Assembly (NCBI GenBank): GCA_003695455.1
Contig: RFJF01000919.1
Span: 1 to 6,543 of the forward strand
Source: Chloroflexota bacterium
Lineage (GTDB): Bacteria > Chloroflexota > Anaerolineae > 4572-78 > J111
Length of the DNA stretch: 6,543 nucleotides
Direction: 5' to 3'
The translations under genes and the position numbers were made by a program. The notes below the pieces were generated by a model. That model did not search any database and had not been told where the DNA came from. It was given only the letters and a program-made list of their open reading frames with translations. Shown here piece after piece: positions 1-5,586 of this stretch; position 1 is the stretch's first letter; every line of letters starts with the position of its first letter.

Positions 1-701
1 GGCACGCTGGGGGTCAACTCTTCATTCAGCAGAATGTCATTGTACCAGAACATAATGTCGTCGGCGGTGAAGGGTTCGCCGTCTGACCATTTGGCGCCGG
101 GGCGCAGATTCACGGTCCATTCGGTGAAGTTATCGTTGGAGGACCAGCCGGAGGCGATGTGCGGAATTACTTCGCTGCCGGTGGGCGAGAAGCGAACCAG
201 CGCATCGTACACTACGCGAGTGTAGTTGTTATGGTCGCTGGGGCCAAGAAAACCGCGCCGCAGCACGCCGCCGTATTGGCCAATTTCTTCGGCCACATTT
301 TCAATCAGCGGGTCATCGGGCAGGCGTTCATCTACCGGCGGCAGTTCACCGGCGGCTACCATTTCGGCCAGCATTGGGGCTTCGTTGTAGGTTCCGCCCG
401 GAATGTTGCCAATCAGGTAGGCATTGGCCTCTTCGGCAGTGGGCAGGTAAATTGTCCAGCCCACTTCGATGGTGTTGGGGTCTTCAATGACCGTCAGCGT
501 TTCATCGGCCTCGGCCTGTTTGTTGTTGTAATACACAATGGCCGTGTAAGCCAGCGGGTCGCCGTACTGCTTGTCGGCCAGCTTCGAGAGCCAGTCGTCG
601 GCCTGAATGGTGTAGGTTGATCCGCCCTGCGCCAGGGCCATTGACGGAATCAGCAACACCGCCACCAAAACTGCCAGGGTAATTATCAATTTTTTTTGCA
701 T
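1..701 (-). CDS. ABC transporter substrate-binding protein (family 5) with N-terminal LysM-like domain, 5' part
   Basis: The first 233 codons are visible; the gene runs off the window at base 1. The start ATG (701-699) follows a strong GGAGGA Shine-Dalgarno 9 bases upstream. Residues 1-24 form a Sec signal peptide: MQKK, a hydrophobic core, then ALA before Q25. It has no lipobox cysteine, and no cysteine occurs anywhere in the visible part. Residues about 29-87 resemble a LysM domain (YTIQADDWLSKLADKQYGDP near the start, IEVGWTIYLP at the end). From about residue 105 comes the SBP_bac_5 region, with EAPMLAEMVAAGELPPVDERLP, IGQYGGVLRR and WTVNLRPGAKWSDGEPFTADD, all typical of oligopeptide/oligosaccharide-binding proteins. 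It would capture a ligand outside the cell for an ABC importer whose permease genes are not in the window. The position after nagA-nagB suggests an amino-sugar oligomer or glycopeptide, but this is inferred only from context. An 8-A run at codons 2-4 is a possible slippage site. Confidence 0.9.
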   Translation of the reverse strand, partial: MQKKLIITLAVLVAVLLIPSMALAQGGSTYTIQADDWLSKLADKQYGDPLAYTAIVYYNNKQAEADETLTVIEDPNTIEVGWTIYLPTAEEANAYLIGNIPGGTYNEAPMLAEMVAAGELPPVDERLPDDPLIENVAEEIGQYGGVLRRGFLGPSDHNNYTRVVYDALVRFSPTGSEVIPHIASGWSSNDNFTEWTVNLRPGAKWSDGEPFTADDIMFWYNDILLNEELTPSV

Positions 702-710
702 TCTAAATCG

Positions 711-716
711 TCCTCC
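711..716 (-). promoter_or_regulatory. Shine-Dalgarno of the solute-binding protein gene
   Basis: The minus strand reads GGAGGA here, 9 bases before the ATG at 701. This fixes the start of the binding-protein gene and shows that it is translated independently of nagB, which ends about 125 bases upstream. Confidence 0.8.
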
Positions 717-729
717 TAAATATTCATCA

Positions 730-756
730 TTGAACAGGTTGAACTACTTGAACGGC
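730..756. repeat. Three tandem 9-bp units sharing TTGAAC
   Basis: The plus strand reads TTGAACAGG, TTGAACTAC, TTGAACGGC in perfect 9-bp register (730, 739, 748). Two more TTGAAC copies follow at 789-794 and 809-814, and a near-match in inverted orientation (GTTCGA) lies at 766-771. All are in the 125-bp spacer between nagB and the solute-binding protein gene. The function is unknown. A regulator-binding cluster controlling the binding-protein gene is possible. I see no convincing -35/-10 pair and no hairpin followed by a T-run in this spacer. Confidence 0.6.
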
Positions 757-826
757 ACTGGATTTGTTCGATAGATTTTCCTCCTTTTTTGAACCAGTAG
801 TATGGCAATTGAACCTTTCGCCAGGC

Positions 827-1603
827 TCAGTTCTGCAGAATTTGGGCCGCTGAGTCTGGGTCAAGGTAGAGGCGGGCGTGATTTACCGTGCGCAACACCG
901 AACCGGGCCGCTCTTCGCTGACGGGCTCGGTGAGGCAGGCGCGAACAGCCGCCGCTTTTCTGGCTTCCGGCACAATGCACAGCACCGCTTTGGGGGCCAG
1001 CAGCGCCGGAATGGTCAACGTGATGGCGTGTGTGGGCACTTCGGCCAGCGAGCTGAAGTGGCCTTCGCCCACCTGTTGTTTGCGGCTGGCTTCGGCCAGC
1101 GCCACAACTTTGACCCACACAGGGTCATCAAATTTGGCGTACGGCGGGTCATTGAACGCGATGTGGCCGTTTTCGCCAAAGCCCATGGCCACCATGTCCG
1201 CCGGGTATTCACGCAGCAGTGATTCGTAGTTGCGGCAGGCTTGCGCCGTATCCTCGGGGTTGTTGGGCACGGGAAAGAAGTTGCCGGCGTTCACATATTG
1301 CAGCAAATGGTGCTGTAAAAACAGCGGAAAACTGGCCGGATGGCTGGGGTCAATGCCCACGTACTCATCCATGTGGAAGACGTTGACCCGCGGCCAGTCA
1401 ATGCCGTCAAGTTCCCGCAGGGCCTGCAAAAACGTCAACTGCGAGTTGCCGGTGGCCACAATTATGTTGGCCTGCCCTCGCTCGGCAATGGCGGCGGTAA
1501 TAATCTCGCGGGCGTCCAGCGCGGCGGCGCGACCCATCTCGGCGTTGCTGCGGTACACCGCCGCCGGAAGTTTTTCAAACTGCATAGTTTTCAGTGGAGT
1601 CAT
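827..1603 (-). CDS. nagB: Glucosamine-6-phosphate deaminase
   Basis: This 258-residue cytoplasmic enzyme (E. coli NagB has 266) converts glucosamine-6-phosphate to fructose-6-phosphate and ammonia, feeding amino sugars into glycolysis. The start at 1603 is preferred over an in-frame ATG at 1636: AAAGGAG sits 4 bases upstream and the ATG overlaps the nagA stop as ATGA. Visible motifs are the phosphate-binding loop region IIVATGNSQ (47-55), VNVFHMDEYVG (73-83) with catalytic Asp79 (E. coli Asp72), and GFGENGHIAFNDPP (141-154) with His147 (E. coli His143). Two usual acidic residues differ: E. coli Asp141 corresponds to Asn145 and Glu148 to Asp152. The C-terminal half (PTHAITLTIPALL, SVLRTVNHARLYLDPDSA) matches, from memory, a NagB subfamily of environmental bacteria rather than the enterobacterial type. 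It is the last gene of the lacI-nagA-nagB operon. Assignment to the isomerase/deaminase family is secure; the exact substrate is inferred. Confidence 0.93.
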   Translation of the reverse strand: MTPLKTMQFEKLPAAVYRSNAEMGRAAALDAREIITAAIAERGQANIIVATGNSQLTFLQALRELDGIDWPRVNVFHMDEYVGIDPSHPASFPLFLQHHLLQYVNAGNFFPVPNNPEDTAQACRNYESLLREYPADMVAMGFGENGHIAFNDPPYAKFDDPVWVKVVALAEASRKQQVGEGHFSSLAEVPTHAITLTIPALLAPKAVLCIVPEARKAAAVRACLTEPVSEERPGSVLRTVNHARLYLDPDSAAQILQN

Positions 1604-2793
1604 TTTTCTCCTTTGTTGGTTAGCCAGCGACCGCAAATCATGGTTCGCCAGGCCGAAAAATCATCGTTGAAAATGGCAATGTCCGCGTCTTTGCCGGGTT
1701 CCAGACTGCCTTTGCGGCCATCCACGCTAATGACCCGCGCCGGGGTGAGCGAGGCCATACGCACCGCTTCCGGCAGCGACAGGCCCACCACATCGCGCAG
1801 CACGGGAATCATCTGGTTGAGCAGGGTGGTGCTTCCGGCAAACGCCGAGCGGTCCAGCATCATACCCACACCGTCCTGCACATCGTACTCCAGATTGCCC
1901 ATTTTAAAACGGCTGCCCTGCGGCAGGCCCGCGCCGTTGGTGGCGTCAGACACGGCGCACAATCGATTCGGCCCCAGGCATTTGCAGGCCAGCTTCATCA
2001 GCGTGGGCGGCAGATGGCGGTTGTCGGCAATCATCTCCGAGGTCAGCCCGTCAAAAGTGAGCGAGGCTTCCAGCAGACCGGGTTTGCGCCACGGCCCTTC
2101 GCGGACGGTGCTGGATTGGCCGCTCCAGATGTGAATGGTGTGGCGCAGGCCGCGGGCCATGGCCGCCTGCACGTCGGTGTCTTTGGCGTTGCTGTGGCCC
2201 GCCGCCGGCACAATGCCAAGTTTTGCCAGCCGGGTGGTCAGTTCCAGCGCGCCGGGCAGTTCCGGGGCAAAACTGACCATTTTGATGACATCGTGGTGGG
2301 CCAGCAGTTGTTCCGGCGTGCCGTCGTTGGGGTTGCGCACGTTGGCCGGGTCCTGCGCGCCGGCCTGTGCGGCGGCAAAGTACGGCCCTTCGATGTGCAT
2401 GCCCAGAATTTGCGCGCCGTCGTCGTGCGGTTGGGCCATCCAGCGGCGGGTAAATTCAAGACACCGCACCAGTTCTGCAATGGGTGCGGTCATGGTGGTT
2501 GCCAGCAGCGATGTGACGCCGCGCCGCCCGTTTTCGGCGGTAATCCGGCCAAAAGCTTCGGCGGTGGCCTGGTTGAAGTTGACCCCCAGCGCGCCGTGGG
2601 TGTGAATATCCACCAGCCCCGGCGAGATGGTTCGCCCGCCCACGTCCACCCGTTCCGCATCGGCGGGCAGTGCATCGGGTGCAAACAACCCCGCAATTTT
2701 ATCGTTTTGAATGAGCAGTGCCTGCCCGGTGACAATCTGGTCCGGCAGAATCACCTGCCCGTTGAGCAACGCTAATTTTGCCGGTTGGGTCAT
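1600..2793 (-). CDS. nagA: N-acetylglucosamine-6-phosphate deacetylase
   Basis: This 397-residue amidohydrolase-superfamily enzyme removes acetate from GlcNAc-6-phosphate to give glucosamine-6-phosphate, the substrate of the next gene. Visible features are SPGLVDIHTHGALG (57-70) with the His64-x-His66 metal motif, GMHIEGPYF (131-139) with probable metal ligand Glu135, AAGHSNA (197-203) with His200, His221 in the segment TIHIWSGQSST, and VSDATNGAGLP (281-291) with catalytic Asp283. The C-terminal stretch GSLEPGKDADIAIFNDDF is the classic amidohydrolase beta-sandwich return. The segment that usually reads HLFNAM or HLYNAM is HIWSG here, which marks a divergent subfamily. The ATG (2793-2791) overlaps the TGA of the LacI gene as ATGA, and TGGAG lies 7 bases upstream. 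The TGA likewise overlaps the nagB start. This predicts translational coupling through the operon. Confidence 0.93.
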   Translation of the reverse strand: MTQPAKLALLNGQVILPDQIVTGQALLIQNDKIAGLFAPDALPADAERVDVGGRTISPGLVDIHTHGALGVNFNQATAEAFGRITAENGRRGVTSLLATTMTAPIAELVRCLEFTRRWMAQPHDDGAQILGMHIEGPYFAAAQAGAQDPANVRNPNDGTPEQLLAHHDVIKMVSFAPELPGALELTTRLAKLGIVPAAGHSNAKDTDVQAAMARGLRHTIHIWSGQSSTVREGPWRKPGLLEASLTFDGLTSEMIADNRHLPPTLMKLACKCLGPNRLCAVSDATNGAGLPQGSRFKMGNLEYDVQDGVGMMLDRSAFAGSTTLLNQMIPVLRDVVGLSLPEAVRMASLTPARVISVDGRKGSLEPGKDADIAIFNDDFSAWRTMICGRWLTNKGEK

Positions 2794-3842
2794 GGCGCAA
2801 CTCCACTCGATTCTCGCGGAACCAGCACACAGGGCAGCACGTTGTTTTCGATTTCCCGGCGGTGGCCCGCAATCCGCTCCAGCAGCAGATTTGCGGCCAG
2901 TTTGCCCGCCTCAACAACCGGCAGTTTAACCGAGGTGAGCGCCGGATTGAGGTAGTTGCAAAAGGCCTGGTTGTCAATACCCACAATGCTGATGTCCTGC
3001 GGCACGCGCAGGCCGGCATTTTGCACGGTACGCATAGCCACGGCAGCCACCCGGTCATTGGCCCCAATAATAGCCGTCGGACGCGGTGAAACGTTGACCA
3101 GTGCCAGTGTGGACTCCTGCCACAGCCGCCAATCCTGTTCAAAATCGCCGGATTTCACGTAGTTGTCCCGGTAGGGCAGGTTGTGCCGGGCCAACCCCTG
3201 CCGGTACCCGTTCAGCCGTTCGTGCGTGCTGGCGCGGTCTTTCGGCCCCAACAGGTGAGCGATGTGGCGGTGGCCCAGTTGTACCAGATGGTCCATGACG
3301 GCGGCCATGCCGTTCAGGTGGTCAAAATTAACGCGGTCAAATCGCCCTGCGAACGGCGTGATACGGTTGACCAGCACCACCGGCGGCGCGGACGGCGGCA
3401 GGTCTTCCAGAAAATCGGTTTTGGCGTACACCGATGTGGAAAGGTAAATGATGCCGTCTACCTGTTTTTCCAGTAGCAGGTCAATAATTTGGGCTTCGTC
3501 GTCAAGGTGTTCGGCGGTGGTGGCCAGCAGAATGTGATATTCGGCATGGCGGGCAATGGTTTCGATGTGGTTGAGGGCTTGCAAAAAAAGTGGTGTGTCA
3601 ATCTCGGAAATGATGACACCCAGCGTGGCGGTCTGTTGAGTCACCAGACTGCGGGCTACCCGGCTGGGGCGGTAGTTGAGCCGTTGGATAGTTTGCTGAA
3701 TCCGTTGCAACGTATCTTCGGCCATGGCCTCGGTGCGGCCGTTCAATACGTTAGACACCGTGGTTACAGAAACCCCGGCTGCCTGGGCAACATCTTTTAT
3801 TGTGGCACGTTTGGTGCTTTTTGGCCGTGTTTGAGACACCAT
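2790..3842 (-). CDS. LacI-family transcriptional regulator, probably of the nagAB operon
   Basis: 350 residues, a full-length LacI/GalR-type repressor. The N-terminal helix-turn-helix spans about residues 13-34 (ATIKDVAQAAGVSVTTVSNV), followed by the hinge YRPSRVARSL (57-66) and a periplasmic-binding-protein-like effector domain. Family hallmarks in that domain are TATLGVIISEIDTPLF (71-86), QVDGIIYLS, RLNGYRQGL (209-217), AIIGANDRVA (257-266) and ISIVGIDNQ (284-292). The start at 3842 has AAGGAAG 3 bases upstream. It is the first gene of the operon and overlaps nagA by ATGA, so regulator and enzymes should be made together and be autoregulated. The effector is likely an amino-sugar phosphate or GlcNAc; this rests only on gene context. 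The upstream region carries a promoter and repeated half-sites that fit control by this protein. NagR-like is a role description, not a recognised ortholog. Confidence 0.92.
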   Translation of the reverse strand: MVSQTRPKSTKRATIKDVAQAAGVSVTTVSNVLNGRTEAMAEDTLQRIQQTIQRLNYRPSRVARSLVTQQTATLGVIISEIDTPLFLQALNHIETIARHAEYHILLATTAEHLDDEAQIIDLLLEKQVDGIIYLSTSVYAKTDFLEDLPPSAPPVVLVNRITPFAGRFDRVNFDHLNGMAAVMDHLVQLGHRHIAHLLGPKDRASTHERLNGYRQGLARHNLPYRDNYVKSGDFEQDWRLWQESTLALVNVSPRPTAIIGANDRVAAVAMRTVQNAGLRVPQDISIVGIDNQAFCNYLNPALTSVKLPVVEAGKLAANLLLERIAGHRREIENNVLPCVLVPRESSGVAP

Positions 3843-3863
3843 TGTCTTCCTTACGCCGTTAAA

Positions 3864-3890
3864 GTGAAACGATACACTAAAACGTTACAC
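3864..3890. promoter_or_regulatory. Candidate operator over the lacI-nagA-nagB start site
   Basis: The plus strand has GTGAAACG (3864-3871) and CGTTACAC (3883-3890), an inverted pair matching at 7 of 8 positions with an 11-bp spacer. The same bases also contain a direct repeat: AAACGATACAC (3867-3877) and AAACGTTACAC (3880-3890), one mismatch, 13-bp period. It lies immediately downstream of the -10 box and covers the predicted transcription start, where a repressor would block transcription. Binding by the LacI-type protein encoded just downstream is inferred. Confidence 0.6.
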
Positions 3891-3892
3891 GT

Positions 3893-3921
3893 AGCTTACA
3901 TTAGTTCGCCGGGCTTGTCAA
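3893..3921 (-). promoter_or_regulatory. Sigma70-type promoter of lacI-nagA-nagB
   Basis: On the minus strand a perfect TTGACA (3921-3916) is followed by a 17-bp spacer and TAAGCT (3898-3893). The -10 box matches the consensus at three of six positions, including the flanking T, A and final T. Just upstream (about 3922-3966) the sequence is markedly AT-rich with A and T tracts, like an UP element. The predicted start is near 3886, giving a leader of about 44 bases before the regulator's ATG. Confidence 0.65.
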
Positions 3922-3936
3922 TAGTTTTGTTAAAAA

Positions 3937-3970
3937 GTGAATCGAAAAAATTAGAAAGTTTTGTGGAACG
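3937..3970. promoter_or_regulatory. Upstream GTGnAACG-like half-sites
   Basis: GTGAATCG (3937-3944) and GTGGAACG (3963-3970) each differ by one base from GTGAAACG of the main operator candidate. The first sits in a 12-base context, AAAGTGAAtCGA at 3934-3945, that repeats AAAGTGAAaCGA at 3861-3872 exactly 73 bp away, about seven helical turns. These sites lie upstream of the -35 box. They may be auxiliary regulator sites. Confidence 0.4.
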
Positions 3971-3976
3971 TGCCAA

Positions 3977-3990
3977 TGCACACGTGTGCA
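3977..3990. promoter_or_regulatory. Perfect 14-bp palindrome with central CG
   Basis: TGCACACGTGTGCA is its own reverse complement. LacI-family operators are usually palindromes centred on CG with TG...CA ends, and this fits except at the inner A/T positions of the common TGNNANCGNTNNCA pattern. Its centre is about 106 bp, roughly ten helical turns, from the centre of the 27-bp operator candidate, which would suit DNA looping. Alternatively it is a site for an unrelated regulator, or part of the 3' end of the oxidoreductase transcript. Confidence 0.5.
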
Positions 3991-4014
3991 ATATTTCACG
4001 ACTTGCGTCGCATC

Positions 4015-4022
4015 CGTTTCAC
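4015..4022. promoter_or_regulatory. Distal exact copy of the GTGAAACG half-site, inverted
   Basis: CGTTTCAC on the plus strand is the exact reverse complement of the half-site at 3864-3871. A related TTTCACG occurs at 3994-4000 and again at 4017-4023. With the other copies this makes five GTGnAACG-like octamers in about 160 bp upstream of the regulator gene. Confidence 0.4.
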
Positions 4023-4049
4023 GTCTGTTCCGGGTTTATACGCAACATT

Positions 4050-5090
4050 TTATGGCAAGCTGGCCCTGTATATCCCCGCCGATTTGTAGATGTCCAACAC
4101 GGTTGCCAGGCTGCGCCGGCCTTCCCGCCCGTCTACCTGAGGCGAAGCATCCTCCCGCACCGCCCGGATAAATTCCCGGTACACTGGCATGAACAGCGCC
4201 GGCCCTTCGCCTTTGGGGTCACTGCCGGCCCCGGCGTTGGCTTCTCCGCCGGTGGGCGGTGGCGCAATGCGCGCGGCGGCAGGCTCCGCCACCAACCAGC
4301 GCGTCACCACCGATCCTTCTACCTGAAACCCGCCCCGTGTGCCGAAAATTTCTACCCGGTGCGGAAAACCGGGTGCGGCGGTGGTGGTGGCACAAATGGT
4401 CGCCAGCGCTCCGTTGGCAAAGCGCAGCGAGGCGCTGAGCGTGTCCTCCACGTCAATCCGGCGGTGCAGGGTTCCGGCGTGCGCCCGAATTTCTACCGGG
4501 TTGCCCATCAGCCACAACAGAATATCCACCAGATGGATGCCCTGATTCATCAGCACGCCGCCGCCGTCTCCGGCCCACGTGCCGCGCCAGCCGCCGGAAT
4601 CGTAGTAGCTTTGCGGCCGGAAGTAGGGAATGGTGACCGCGCCCAGTGCCAGCTCGCCAAAATCGCCGGCCTCAATGGCTTGCCGGGCGCGGATAAATTG
4701 CGGTTCATTACGCCGCTGAAAGCTGACGCCCAGCTTGACCCCGGCCTGCTCGCAGGCAGCAATCATCGCGTCGGCGTCGGCCAGCGAGGTCGCCATCGGT
4801 TTATCCACCAGCACGTGTTTGCCGGCCTGCGCCGCGGCAATGGCCTGCCCGGCGTGCTGGCCGCTGGGCGTGCAGATGACCACCACGTCAATGGCGGGGT
4901 CGGCCAGCACATCGGCCTGAGTACGGCACGGCACGCCAAATCTGGCGCTCAACGCCTCAAATCTGGCCGGATTGTAGTGCGCCACGGCTGCCAGCCGCGC
5001 CCCGGCCCCGGCGTTGGCCTCGATGGCCTGCCGGTGGAAATCGGCCACGCTGCCGGGACCGAGAATGGCAAAATTTATTGAATCAGTCAT
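4050..5090 (-). CDS. Gfo/Idh/MocA-family NAD(P)-dependent oxidoreductase
   Basis: 346 residues, the usual family length. The N-terminal Rossmann fold carries the nucleotide-binding motif FAILGPGSVADFH (7-19) and VVVICTPSGQHA (69-80). KHVLVDKPMA (91-100) holds the conserved Lys97 of the (E/D)KP motif, and MNQGIHLVDILLWLMG (181-196) holds the His186/Asp189 pair expected at the active site. The C-terminal alpha/beta domain includes a low-complexity Pro/Gly/Ala stretch (about 268-298), possibly a lineage-specific loop. The start at 5090 is set by AGGAGGG 5 bases upstream; the frame stays open further upstream to 5792, but that stretch runs antisense to a transporter remnant and looks non-coding. 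Family members oxidise or reduce sugars, inositols and related compounds. Proximity to nagAB suggests an amino-sugar or other sugar substrate, but the 207-bp gap with its own promoter separates it from that operon. The substrate is unknown. Confidence 0.9.
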   Translation of the reverse strand: MTDSINFAILGPGSVADFHRQAIEANAGAGARLAAVAHYNPARFEALSARFGVPCRTQADVLADPAIDVVVICTPSGQHAGQAIAAAQAGKHVLVDKPMATSLADADAMIAACEQAGVKLGVSFQRRNEPQFIRARQAIEAGDFGELALGAVTIPYFRPQSYYDSGGWRGTWAGDGGGVLMNQGIHLVDILLWLMGNPVEIRAHAGTLHRRIDVEDTLSASLRFANGALATICATTTAAPGFPHRVEIFGTRGGFQVEGSVVTRWLVAEPAAARIAPPPTGGEANAGAGSDPKGEGPALFMPVYREFIRAVREDASPQVDGREGRRSLATVLDIYKSAGIYRASLP

Positions 5091-5095
5091 AAGTA

Positions 5096-5102
5096 CCCTC
5101 CT
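5096..5102 (-). promoter_or_regulatory. Shine-Dalgarno of the oxidoreductase gene
   Basis: The minus strand reads AGGAGGG, 5 bases before the ATG at 5090. It chooses this start over the longer open frame that continues upstream. Confidence 0.8.
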
Positions 5103-5147
5103 GAAAATGAACTGTTCTGTGAATCGACGGGCCTGCCTCCTGCTCCC

Positions 5148-5176
5148 ATTATTCCCTGCTTTTTGGAGCACGGCAA
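5148..5176 (-). promoter_or_regulatory. Possible promoter of the oxidoreductase gene
   Basis: On the minus strand TTGCCG (5176-5171) is followed by 17 bp and AATAAT (5153-5148), matching four and five of six consensus bases. The predicted start near 5141 leaves a leader of about 50 bases before the ATG at 5090. It lies at the edge of the decayed transporter gene on the opposite strand. Moderate matches like this can arise by chance. Confidence 0.4.
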
Positions 5177-5187
5177 ATGGGTGGCGC

Positions 5188-5462
5188 GTCTTTTCCATTT
5201 GTGCCACGCTGGCCTGCGCCGAGCGGATTTTGCCGGGCATGGCGCTGACCATGCCCATTCGCGTTTCAAATATGATGATTTTGGTGGGAATGTTGCGCAG
5301 CGGCGGGGATACCCGATTTGCCTTTTTTGTGGATGCGGGGGCCATCTGTGCATGGGTGTGCCGCTGGCGTTTGTGGGGGCGTTTGTACTCGGCCGGCAGG
5401 TGCATCGTGCCAACCGAAGAGTAGCGGAGTGTGACGACTATTTTTGCAAAAGTGGATGTTGA
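5188..5462 (+). pseudogene. 3' remnant of a MATE-family multidrug/sodium efflux transporter, frameshifted
   Basis: One plus-strand frame reads AERILPGMALTMPIRVSNMM then LVGMLRSGGDTRFAFFVDAG (to about 5346). The next frame (from 5352) continues MGVPLAFVGAFVLG. Together these match the C-terminal half of MATE transporters, whose normal sequence has the RSGGDTRF segment followed by a GVPLAF membrane segment. The join needs a single missing base near 5347-5352. A second shift near 5421 separates VPTEE, in the first frame and ending at TAG 5422-5424, from VAECDDYFCKSGC, which resembles the family's end (EE...W.F.SG.W). The N-terminal two-thirds are absent: upstream lies the oxidoreductase gene on the other strand. 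Faint family resemblance may extend back to about 5150. The fragment cannot make a working transporter, so this is a decaying gene end, not an intact CDS. The family is recognised from memory of conserved segments. Confidence 0.78.
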
Positions 5463-5466
5463 TTCC

Positions 5467-5520
5467 GCACGTGTTGCGTATTTCGCGAGCCGAAAATTAC
5501 ACGCAACACGCAACACGTGC
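5467..5520. repeat. Inverted repeat with 13-bp perfect arms
   Basis: GCACGTGTTGCGT (5467-5479) and ACGCAACACGTGC (5508-5520) are exact reverse complements around a 28-bp spacer. The spacer holds a small inner inverted repeat, TTTCG (5481-5485) with CGAAA (5491-5495). It also holds a second copy of ACGCAAC at 5501-5507, which could pair with the same left arm. The element sits between the converging ends of the MATE remnant and the C25 peptidase gene. There is no T-run directly after either side, so it is not a canonical intrinsic terminator. It may be a REP-like intergenic palindrome or a bidirectional transcript end. Confidence 0.7.
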
Positions 5521-5586
5521 CTTGTCAGCAACAGCCAGAAATTTGTGAAGGTGATTCTGTGGAAAAATAAACTACGCCGGAGAATC

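Noticed and set aside
159..620. Plus-strand 153-codon frame
   Set aside because: It lies entirely antisense to the solute-binding protein gene and has no recognisable domain.
780..784. Second GGAGG on the minus strand in the nagB to binding-protein spacer
   Set aside because: No ATG, GTG or TTG lies within a useful distance downstream, so it does not start a gene; at most it is a chance purine run.
1604..1636. Earlier nagB start at 1636
   Set aside because: The added residues (MRSLANQQRRK) lie inside the nagA 3' end and are not typical of NagB. The ATG at 1603 has AAAGGAG at good spacing and an ATGA overlap.
3922..4049. Possible terminator after the oxidoreductase gene
   Set aside because: T-tracts exist on the minus strand near 3930-3960, but no GC-rich hairpin directly precedes them. 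The nearest palindrome (3977-3990) has only a short stem if a loop is allowed.
4225..5018. Exact 17-bp repeat (CCGGCCCCGGCGTTGGC at 4225-4241 and 5002-5018) inside the oxidoreductase gene
   Set aside because: Both copies encode Asn-Ala-Gly-Ala-Gly on the minus strand in GC-rich low-complexity stretches. Coding bias explains it better than a mobile or regulatory element.
3489..5081. A 530-codon open frame on the plus strand
   Set aside because: It is antisense to the clear LacI-family and oxidoreductase genes, crosses their intergenic control region and shows no recognisable domain. Long antisense frames are common in GC-rich genes.
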